A DNA stretch of 64,000 nt, taken from contig JANTQA010000012.1 in assembly GCA_027625915.1 (NCBI GenBank), positions 13,478,501-13,542,500 of the forward strand, in the 5' to 3' direction. Shown here piece by piece: positions 37,001-44,600 of the stretch. This stretch comes from Anaeramoeba flamelloides (lineage: Eukaryota > Metamonada > Anaeramoebidae). A model generated the notes under the pieces. The model did no database searches. It was not told the DNA's origin and saw nothing but the letters and a program-made list of their open reading frames with translations. Positions within the stretch are counted from its first letter, which is position 1, and each line of letters starts with the position of its first letter. A program made the translations under genes and the position numbers.

Positions 37001-38260
37001 TTTATTTTCTTTGATTTTTTCTTCTGAATGAACCAAAAAAAAATCCTCTGAATCTGAATTTTTCATATCTTTTTTCTTATTAGTCTCTTTATCTTTTCCA
37101 TTTTGTATTTTTTTCTTTTCTTTCCTCTCTTCTCCTTTTAAAATGTTCTTTTCTTTATTATTGATGTCTTGATTATTTTTTTCATTTTCGTTTTGTTTTT
37201 TTGTTTCATTCTCTTTTTTTGTTTTCCTCTCTTTTTCCATTTTCTTTCCAATTTCTTTTTTCTTTCCATCTTCTTTTTTCTTTCCATTTTCTGTAATTTT
37301 TTCTTTTGAATGAACCAAAAAAAAATCCTCTGAATCTGAGTTTTTCAGATCTTTCTTTTTATTCTTCTTGTTCTCCTTTTCATTTTGCATTTTTTTTCTT
37401 TCTTTCCTCTCTTCTCCTTTTAAAAATTTCTTTTCGTTATTTCTGATGACTTGATGGCTTGTTTCATTTTCCCTTTTTTTTTGTGTTGTGTTGTTTGTGA
37501 TCTGTTTATTTTTCTCAGTGAATGTTCGAGAGGAAGGGTAAATTTGAAAAAGATTTTGCTCTTGATCATTAATTGTAGAAAGTTTTGTTGCTTGGTTTTT
37601 ACCGTGATTCAAACCCTGATAATTTTTCATATCAATACTCTTATTCCTATTCTTTAGTTGGGTGTTCTTATTAAAAGCTAAAGTTTTTGATCTTTTTTTA
37701 GTTTGTGGAAACTTTTTGCTGTTAATTTTTGTACTCGTAGTTTTTTTGTTTCGATCTGAAGTTTGATCTTCTTCACCTAACTGGTTAAAAAAGGAAAACG
37801 AATATAGCCCTAGTTTACCAGATTTATTTTTGCCTTTAAATAACTTTGGGTTATAGTGTTGAGACACAAACACAATATTTTCACCTTTTTTAAAAGGCCG
37901 TAACCCTCGGTGTTTTTGTTGAGGAACAAAATCCTGGGTGGCCTGGTAAATGATTTTTTTATTTTCAAATTGTAGGATCAAATTTCGAAATTTGCGATCC
38001 TTTTTTTGGTTTACTTGGCTTTTGTTTTTTTGTTCCACATTATTTGGAAGAGGCTGTGTTCTTCGAGGAGGTTTCGTAACTTTTGAAGTTGGAAATTTGA
38101 TTTCTTTTCTTGTGTTCACTCTCGATGTTTTAACAGGATGATCAGAATTTTTATTTTGTGTTTGTTTATTTTGGTAATTGGGCTTTGTTATTTGTTCAAA
38201 TTTTGATAAAATGCTCTGGAAATTTGTTCCACTTTTGTTTGATTTCTTATTGTTTGTCAT
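31046..38260 (-). CDS. Giant SH3-domain scaffold with tandem acidic F-x-x-V motifs
   Basis: One uninterrupted frame of 2404 residues starting at an ATG at 38260. Residues 103-160 form an SH3-like domain. Five more SH3 domains lie at about 1870-1923, 1972-2028, 2049-2100, 2162-2217 and 2242-2296; most show the F-W-K-G...G-F-F-P/S-S-S pattern (for example TKTFWKG then IGFFPSS). Between them are three disordered blocks. Residues about 308-756 hold six copies of an 87-residue unit, each with SDSEDF(F/V)LVHS or a close variant. Residues about 760-1180 hold Lys/Glu-rich 140-residue repeats. Residues about 1380-1860 are Asp/Ser/Asn-rich and acidic. There is no catalytic domain, membrane segment or signal peptide, so a cytosolic multivalent adaptor binding proline-rich ligands is the likely role. 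The acidic-Ser plus F-x-x-V motif resembles LC3/ATG8-interacting motifs such as those of NBR1 and optineurin, and also SUMO-interacting motifs; that assignment is inference. Confidence 0.85.
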   Translation of the reverse strand: MTNNKKSNKSGTNFQSILSKFEQITKPNYQNKQTQNKNSDHPVKTSRVNTRKEIKFPTSKVTKPPRRTQPLPNNVEQKNKSQVNQKKDRKFRNLILQFENKKIIYQATQDFVPQQKHRGLRPFKKGENIVFVSQHYNPKLFKGKNKSGKLGLYSFSFFNQLGEEDQTSDRNKKTTSTKINSKKFPQTKKRSKTLAFNKNTQLKNRNKSIDMKNYQGLNHGKNQATKLSTINDQEQNLFQIYPSSRTFTEKNKQITNNTTQKKRENETSHQVIRNNEKKFLKGEERKERKKMQNEKENKKNKKKDLKNSDSEDFFLVHSKEKITENGKKKEDGKKKEIGKKMEKERKTKKENETKKQNENEKNNQDINNKEKNILKGEERKEKKKIQNGKDKETNKKKDMKNSDSEDFFLVHSEEKIKENKNKKEIEKKMKKEKKTKKENKTQKQNENENKTQDINNKEKKISKGEEKKEKNKIQNGKDKETNKKKDMKKSDSEDFVLVHSKTKIKENGKEKEIEKKIETERKTKKENKTKKQNENEKKTQDINNKEKKIFKGEEMKEKNKIQYGTDKENNKKKDMKNSDSEDFFLVHSKDKIKENEKNKEIEKKMKKKKKTKKENKTKKQNENEKNNQDINNKEKKFLKGKERKEIKKVNNGKDKENKKKNMKKSDSEDFVLVHSKTKIKKNMKKKEIGKKIEKERKIKKEKEAKKQNKKGKNNQGKNDKEKKFLKGEERKEKNKIQNGKDKENNKKIINNSYSEDFVLVHSKKKIKKNRKKIEIGKKKEKEKEPKKVKEPKKDTEKEKEKLINKDIKEKQDKENENENETGTKKEKDSKKGEFIEKDIEKQQEKETKKDKETEKEKIIKKDTEKEQDKLIIEDIKKKENENERSQHKEKENVTKKDKEIEKEKIIKKDIEKEKKKDKEKEKEKEPKKVKEPKKDTEKEKEKLINKDIKEKQDKENENENETGTKKEKDSKKGELIEKTIEKEQEKETKKDKETKKVKEPKKETEEEKKKLINKDIKEKENKNERSQDKEKENVTKKDKEIEKEKIIKKDTEKEKKKAKEKEKEKEPKKENVTKKDKEIEKEKEPKKDIEKEKEKDKEKENEKVKKEKESKRGELIEKDIEKQQDKVTKKEKETKKDTEKEKEKVMNKDIKEKQEKENKNERSQDNEIQDEFSDWIPYQNLSAKKDSSENQLNTTDTQKSLNKKKELKTKIKVNQTNFKSNKTGEINKRENINNQQNDLLKEIQLEEDLMDIQDEEKNKKYGKKIKNGKKNETAKEEEESEVEEVKETSDNNKTNIIEQNNYKHNPISKNSERDKTLFLEQHNTSQDIQDDNNIMDRQNKQEYIFEQIGKNISRNAKQIIIKKNKENNTQTKDLKRRNRINSHISTKQNNNFILIQNAQNINQDTIQKNEINISNINTQNINSVKQLKSNDKNEDRTDNNKHHDTKTEKEDKDKHEDVDEDEYLNANENRNMKKMRNESDTESGGGGKIDPYHKIESDSLSNIKIQDNSDSDSSYDYNYISNSDSESYSNSLSGEFSIEISEETYQLNNNNKQDYWEEIGNNDFDDPQLSKVDNQTDSDSNSDIIENWTEIVTNNILDYEHNNSNQKNFLSYDLDEWNYPLKSKELDQNDSNNKDKQINKNDKTVKKQNSLESSIKSKYYTESSEGDSDWNNILENKKYLKKQKSKEKNISNKKQSSKRSKSSFDTKTWKKKKLQSGDKLEDEFDEIKGIKDEDKKGKKKNNSKEENDDGNKSEHQSESDYGYSDDDDDWEEELFPLNKDKLQEIIYSNKLLNLFSLLDLKGKKEKNYINYQNFYYDFINNNIFNYDYDVNNNDNNYNDDNNYNYNGRGNGNNGKFNNDNTDQKNDPELTYLVKKNYENKDSNFLTLNNGDKVKVISKPTKTFWKGECNDKIGFFPSSIIKPLNLLNDKENNIGIGEIAHFKRENETEAIPESNINKEEEQIHENVVDINENIYIAISKYKSQDKLALNFEINDEIILVEKMTKFFWKGTSGGNVGIFPASLVKLKYSKKNSNKNTNTDKNKKKKKETIYLTKKSFFIDDLSHLSFKEGEEITLIKQFDNLHIGKLNGKIGFFDVEKCEIKMKNKRNADDDVVVDDDDVDDDFNDDVGVGVGVDDKTYGNNDNIEIKLNSKDQSSQTNKKIMIYSAKEDHSDDDTTSLTFKKNDEIFLISKITKTIWKGIAHGKVGFFSSSLVELKEEDGVGSSSKKNLQQDEENLIQNKEIFVAIKTVDNNNPTSLKFNKGEKIKLLQKTTNELWIGSCNEQIGFFDPSSVELLKGDQVKKNINYQFTEKNDLLQKNKNKFKAKKHKKIPKNDLLSLNHNQKSFSKNKPNSNLNLNKNTGIDINTSTGTEIDIDVDFDTDNNSKSKNNHEIELVLDEKGKEKN
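34900..35930 (-). repeat. Tandem coding repeats, period about 420 bp (140 residues)
   Basis: Inside the SH3 scaffold, the junction where ATTAGTTCCCCCC or a one-base variant precedes a TTTTTTGA stretch recurs at about 34916, 35336 and 35757, a spacing of 420-421 bp. The block 35341-35505 is practically identical to 35762-35926 at the DNA level, encoding KGE, DSKKEK, TGTENENEN and INKDIKEKQDKE in the minus frame. The near-identity at silent positions points to recent duplication or gene conversion. Confidence 0.8.
35970..37350 (-). repeat. Six tandem coding repeats, period about 262 bp, each with an SDSEDF-LVHS motif
   Basis: On the plus strand the motif begins with GAATGAACCAA and continues AAATCCTCTGAATCTGA; copies start near 35977, 36237, 36501, 36763, 37025 and 37309. 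Each unit encodes about 87 residues: the SDSEDF(F/V)LVHS core, a Lys/Glu stretch, QNENEK, DINNKEKK, and KGEERKEK-KIQNGKDKE. The lowest-coordinate copy (C-terminal in the protein) has diverged to SYSEDFVLVHS. Confidence 0.85.
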
Positions 38261-38809
38261 TGAGAAATCAAACGTTTATAAGATAAAATTTGAAAAAATG
38301 AATTTTGAATTAATTTCATTCTTTCTTAAAACACAAACCTCAATTTGGTTTTGACAATTTAGCATTTTGGTAATTGGAAAATTCTTTTTTAACATTTTAC
38401 TCCTCTCAAAACACGAAATTGATTTTTAAACGAGAGAAGAGAAAATTATTTTTTTCTAAAAAATGGATATTGAGATTATCTTGTTTAGAATAATATAAAA
38501 ATAAGTTTGGTCATCGAAATAGAAATTGAATTTTGAGTTTTTGACATAGTAAAAATTGGTTTTAATTTTTTATGAGTAGACCTTAGCAATTTGGTTACTA
38601 GAAGGGAAAAAAATTTATTTTCTTTTCTCAATAGAGATTTCAACTCCAATTTTTTAAATCTCAATTTTTAAAAAGAAATTTAAAAAAAAGTCAAAATCTT
38701 TCCTGTTTATTAACAAACAGTTGTAATTAGAAATCATTTTATTGGAAGTTTAAGATAAAAAAAGTAATGTTAAATAATATTTCCATAAAAACTAAGTAAA
38801 TCTATTCTA

Positions 38810-39285
38810 CAGTGGTGTAAATAACCCGTGTTTTTTTTTTTAACCCATAACTAAAATTTAACTCTTGCAAAAAATATTGGCTGACTCTACAAATAAAAGA
38901 AACAAATAAATCGGATGAAAACAGTATATAAAAAGAAATACTGTTCTTGTATATAAATATTAATAAAGAATTGTGAAGATATGGAAAGATTAAAATGAAA
39001 TTTTTTGACAAAAAAATGAGCAAAATTTAATTTGTATTTTGATTAAGAAATCATTTAATCTCAGAAATTTTATAAATATCATTAAAATTTTGAAACCAAA
39101 CATTTAATATTATTGAGCCATTTCAATTAATCATAGACCTAAACTCTAAAATCAATTTAAATCCGAACCAAGAATATATATGTGTCTTCCTATCTTCAAA
39201 TACCCACGTCTGAAAAAAAAACATGAGTTAAATTTTTGTAATGGGTTAAAGGTTGTCAACACGGGTTATTTACATCACTGTTTTA
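38810..39285. mobile_element. Terminal-inverted-repeat element H, Tc1/mariner-style ends
   Basis: Left end CAGTGGTGTAAATAACCCGT followed by a T-run, AACCCATAACTAAAATTTAA and CTC; the right end is the reverse complement (GAGTTAAATTTTTGTAATGG, GTTAAAGG, ACGGGTTATTTACATCACTG). Arms are about 60 bp and total length about 476 bp, with no transposase. Ends starting CAGTG-TG are typical of Tc1/mariner relatives, so a non-autonomous derivative is likely. A clean TA duplication is not evident at the edges. Confidence 0.8.
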
Positions 39286-39669
39286 ATTAAAAGATGTGTT
39301 ACTTGAATTCAAGAAAGATTTGATATTACATGATCAAAGATACCTACAATCAACAATCAGGAATTAAAATATTGGTTTCTTAAAGCTCTACTATTCAAAA
39401 AGAGATACTCAATTAAAAAGAAACATTAATTTTCAAATTGTTCCTGAAAAAATAGTGTTAATTTTTATGAGACTTTTAAAAACAAAAAATAAAAAATTTA
39501 GAAATAATTGAAAAAATACCAAAAAGATTTAGCCAACTAATTTCCTTTTAACAAGTATTACTATAAAGTGTCAATTGTTTTACCTTAAAAATTAATTTGG
39601 ACTTTTGTGTGTTTATACACACTGCTTTCGAAATTATATTAAACGAAAAAAAATAATTGTTTTATTTAA

Positions 39670-39844
39670 GTGACTAATCTCTGTTATTTTTTTTTTGAAC
39701 AATTTTTAAATTAGGATTCCTTCTCTAGAAATATGTTTAATATTGAAAATAAACGGGGTTATCAAATCTAAGTAATTGGCAAAAAATTTTCTCAATCTCT
39801 ATTAAATTTAGGTAAAAAAATTTAAAAGAGATTAGTCCCTTAAA
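39670..39844 (+). mobile_element. Short inverted-repeat element, family C, copy 3
   Basis: Starts GTGACTAATCTCTGTT and ends AAAGAGATTAGTCCCT. The interior AAATTAGGATTCCTTCTCTA, AAGTAATTGGCAAAAAATTT and CTCTATTAAATTTAGGTAAA match 18063-18240 closely, suggesting fairly recent spread of this family. Confidence 0.75.
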
Positions 39845-41620
39845 AGATCAGTTTTATCCTCGTGGCATTGCGTATTTGATCACTCTAATTTTAAATTTTC
39901 AGTTGAATTTTAATACTTTGAGGGGTTTATTATTAAATAGTAAAGTAAAAAATAATAAAGTACATTGCTAATAAGTTAATAGAAATCATTATTTTCATAT
40001 TTCAAACTCTCAAGGATCTAAAACCAAAAAAAAACCACTTTTTTTTAAACCAACTTTTTTTACAAAACAATCATTTATTTGTTTTTTATAGTCTAAAGGC
40101 CTAAATTTTATTTTTTATTCTTTTTTAAAATCAAAACTTTATAAAATACTATTATTCATCTTATTAAATAACTAATATATATATATTGGAACGTGTAAGA
40201 GGAAAAAAAATCTTCAACCTAATTTTTAATTGGAAATATTACTAAAAATAAATGTAAGATTGATTAATAAAAAAATAAAAAAATAAATAAAGATAAAACG
40301 GAGGATTAAATACAATGATAGTTTTTAACAAACTATCCTCAGCTATGGATTTACAATGATTGAACTCTTATTTCAAATATTTATATAGAAAATTTAACTA
40401 TTTTTGAGATCTTTAAAACCACTCAGGTCATCAATAAAAAAATTGATCTAATTTGTATTTGTTGGATTGATTTTATAAATAATAGTATAATGAATTACTC
40501 TTTGAAATAAATTTGTTTCTTCTATTATTAATTAAACTTCATTTTCTTTTTTAGCAATGTTTGATAAAAAAAATCTTTATTTCATTTTTTTTACCTATTG
40601 GAACAAGAGAAAATTTTTTTCGACAATAATAATTCTTGTCGTTAAAAAAAAAAAAGTTTCCTTTCTTGATTTTTTTTTCCCATACGAATATATCTATCTA
40701 TCTAAATATATAAATATATCATATCTTCTTTTTCTTCCCAATTTTATTGATTCAAATTTAAAGTGAGATTTTCTACTAATTATTGAAACGATTGATTCCT
40801 AAATCCATGTAAACTATCTTCTCTTTGTATTTTTAATAAAAATTGGCAATCTACAAAATTACTATCCACATTTAAGATTTAAAATGAATATTCAATAATC
40901 AAAACAAAAGATAATTTCATAAAATTTATTACATTTTCAATTAGAATCGTCTCTTTAACACAAAATATATCAATGTTTTTCATAATTAAAAAAAGTGTGA
41001 TTCAAAGAAAAAATAAATCAGATAATTCCCATTCATCCATTGAAATATATTATCAAAAAAAAAAAAAGAAAAAAAGAGTTCATAATAATAAATATCTGTA
41101 AATAAAAGGATGAAGTGAAAGTTTTATCATTTTATCATTTCAAATGCCAGTAAACACACTATTAACAACTTTATTTACTTTTTTAGATTTTATTTATAAT
41201 TTTTTTTTTTTATTATTTTTAATTCAAAACCATATTGATCTCTCAAAAAATATTTATAAAATAACAACAAAAATATTTCAAAGATGAAATAGAAAAATAT
41301 TATCAAGACTTTTGAAAACTTTTTTTTACTTGACTTGTTTTAAGACTACGATAACTATAATGTTATCTTTCTTTTTTTTTTAAATAAATAAAACCAGTTT
41401 AATAAATATGCTATATAGAAAAAAAAAAAAAAAAAAATGGGTGAGGGGTAAATATTGTGTTAGTTTATCTGAGTTCTACAAAAATCAAATTAATTCAAAA
41501 AAATAAAATTCAACAAATTTATTTGTTTTTGACAAAAATAAATGAACAAATTGTCTTCTATTTTGTTAATATTTATTTGTTTATTGTAAAGGATAAAAAA
41601 AAAAAATGAAAAAATAGAAA

Positions 41621-44600
41621 TTAAGATTGGTTTATATAAGAATTATTGACACATTTTTGAAAATCGTCATTCAGGGTATATTGCATTGAACATAAATAAC
41701 CAGGTTTTTCGTCCCAATAAAATACATGTTTCCTTGCATGCCATAAGGTAGATTCAACAGGATCATTTTCCATATTTTGGATAACTGTTTGTAAAGAAGT
41801 GGGAGTCGCATCATCTACATGATAAGCGTCCTTGAAAGAATATCCTAGGTTCCATTTAATATCCGAATCTTCCCCGTTACTTGTTTGCGCATGTCGGTTT
41901 GCCAATCTTAAATCAAAAAAATATTGGTCATAATCAACAATTTTTTTTGTTGATCGATCAAAATATATTTTTCGAAAACTAGGATTCGTGTCGTGGTTTA
42001 AAGTTATTGATGGCGAAATAAAATTAGAACTAACTAATTTCCCATTTTCATCGTTCACTAACATGAAATCATCGGTATGGTAATGCCCACTCATCATTCC
42101 GAGTATTTCTTCCGAATACTATACAGAATATATAAATAATGATACAATTATTAAATACACAAGAAAATTTTGAATAAATTACAATGGATTTTGATCGAGA
42201 AATGAATATTTATAGCAAATAATTATTTCCAAAGTTCTTTTTAATTAAAATTTTCAATAAAAACTAACTTTAGTTTATTGTTAATTTCTAGAGCGGATAC
42301 TTTTATTTTATTGTTAATTTCTAGAGGGTGTATTTTTATTTTATTGGTGAATAGTTTGATAAAGTCATTTTCAAAAAGTTTTACCAAAAATGTTTTTCCT
42401 TTTTGTCTTTTAGAACTTGGTGTGATAAATTCCAATCCATTATTTCGATTTTTTTTATTTATGATAATTTATATGTTTGGTGAACATTTTGATTTTTGTT
42501 CACATAAGTTTACTAACTTGTCGATTGAATACTTGGTTGGCAAATTTTTAAGAAGAGTTTTTTTTTTTTGTTTGTTTCTGTTCGTTCAAGTGTTGGTTGT
42601 TACAATGATGTAAAAATATAAAAAAGAAAAAAAAAATCAAAAGATTTTTTTATTGTTCTAAAATTGGTATATCGAATGTTGTCATCAATTTTATAGATAC
42701 TTGTGAAAAAAAAATTTGTTATACATGATTAAAATGACTATATTAGATTTACAATTCCATTTTAGAATAAATTTATTATCAAAAAAATTTTTAGTTTTGT
42801 CAATTCCTATTTTTTATTTTTACAAATTTAAATTTTTCATTTTTTTTAATAATTATTTCCAAACACTTTTTTCATAAAAATAAAAAGTATGTGACAATTG
42901 ACTTTTATTCTCGCACGGCTATCCAAATTTATGAAAAACATTTTAGAATAAATATTTCCTATTTTTAAAATATTTAAGGTTTGGATAAAAATCAAAAAGT
43001 AACATAACAAGATCGGTTTTTCGAATCCTTAATTAATCATTTTTTCAACTAAACTCTAATTCAAAATTTTTAACATACCAAAATTCAATTTCTGAAAAAA
43101 AAAACATCTTAATCAATTCTCGAAGAAATACCAAATTAGAACCATTAACTAATTGAAATGTTAACACTTTTTTATAAATTGCAATACTCACAAAACTAAA
43201 AATAAATAACCACCAATACTAATAAAATCATAATTTTTTAAAAATTTTGGAGATGTGCAGAAAAAAAAACGCATTGGTAAATTTGTTTAAATTTTATTAG
43301 GATTATTGATCGATCAAAGGCCAGATACCATCAAATGATTTTATTTGAGTTCTTTATTTTAAAGAACTCAACTTTGATCTAATATCAATCATTGAAATAA
43401 ATTTGATCGAACAAAAAAAGTTTCGTAATTCAATAAATGAAATGAAAATAAATAAAACTAAAAGATGAAAAAAGGATTTTCCTATTTTTCAAAAATCAAA
43501 ATTATTTCCAATTTGAATGAAATTGTATTATTTTGATTCTTTTACATGTTCTAACTGTTTGGAAATTTTTGAATTTTAGTTTATGATTTCAATTTTTCGA
43601 ATTTTTTTTAAAATAATTTGTTTGCTCCTTAGATTGTAAAATAAATCTAAAAAAAAACAACAACATTTCAATATAGTTTCTTATTTAATCACTTGTTTGG
43701 TTTTAAAAATTTGACTTTAAAAAAAATCTAAAAACAATTTATTTTTTTATTGATTTTTATATCTCATTAGGGGATAAGCAAAGAGACACATCAAAAGATA
43801 TATTTTGCAAAAAAAATACTTGTATTTTCCATTTCCTAAATTTTAAATTCATTATCATCTTCTAAATAATAATGATTGCTTATGTTTGAAGATGTCGTAC
43901 TTCAATTGGATCAGTTTAACTTGTTCAAAATGCTAAAAAAATTGATAAATTGATAAAATTGTTTTTCTGGTTTGTCCTTTTGTTTGCTTTTCAAAAATTT
44001 TTTCGAATATTTTGATTTTGTTGTTCATAATTTTTCAATATATTACCAAGCGGATAAATAAACTGATTTTTTTTTTTTATGTGAAAATTCTTTAAAAAAA
44101 GAATTATTTTTTTTTGAAAGAAATTCATTTTGAAAGATCAAAAGAGAGTGTAATGGAAAATGGTCAAAGAGTTGTTATTTTGATCAGAATTTTTTATTAG
44201 AAATATTTTTTTTTTTCAAGAGGTGATGCTCAACAAAATGATATTTTTATAACAATTTTTTTGAACCAGATAATTAAGGTTTAGTAAGGTATCATTTATA
44301 CAATAAAAACAAATACTGTTGTTCATAGAGTGTTTTTTTTTCAATATTTAGAATAATACCATTGATACTGTTGCCTAGATAAGGTTTTAAATTCATTTCA
44401 ATTCGATTAATTATTTTTCGAATTGTTAAAGTGCTTTGTTATAATTCAGAATTTTTTTCATATACTTTTTTTTTAAATTTAAAATTGGAATAAATTTTTG
44501 CAATATCTTACTTTACTTAAAAAACTGGTTTTTAATGTGAACAAAAGATTATTGGAATACCCCTTCCTCTGATCATTCCTGAGATTTTTTGAAAAATGGA

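Larger units (their letters stand above)
38261..41620. other. Intergenic with two inverted-repeat elements
   Basis: Lies between the 5' end of the SH3 scaffold and the 3' end of the phosphodiesterase. Holds elements H (38810-39285) and C copy 3 (39670-39844). The remainder is A/T-run-rich; the frame at 40557-40766 is Phe/Lys/Tyr-rich with no domain signal. No promoter motif can be named with confidence. Confidence 0.6.

Noticed and set aside
42278-42613. Plus-strand frame of 111 codons in the phosphodiesterase intron
   Set aside because: Hydrophobic low-complexity product, covers a tandem 33-bp duplication, no domain signal or codon pattern like the real genes.
43010-43035. tRNA-like T-loop string TTCGAATCC
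   Set aside because: No acceptor stem, anticodon arm or matching D-arm can be drawn around it in this AT-rich intron.
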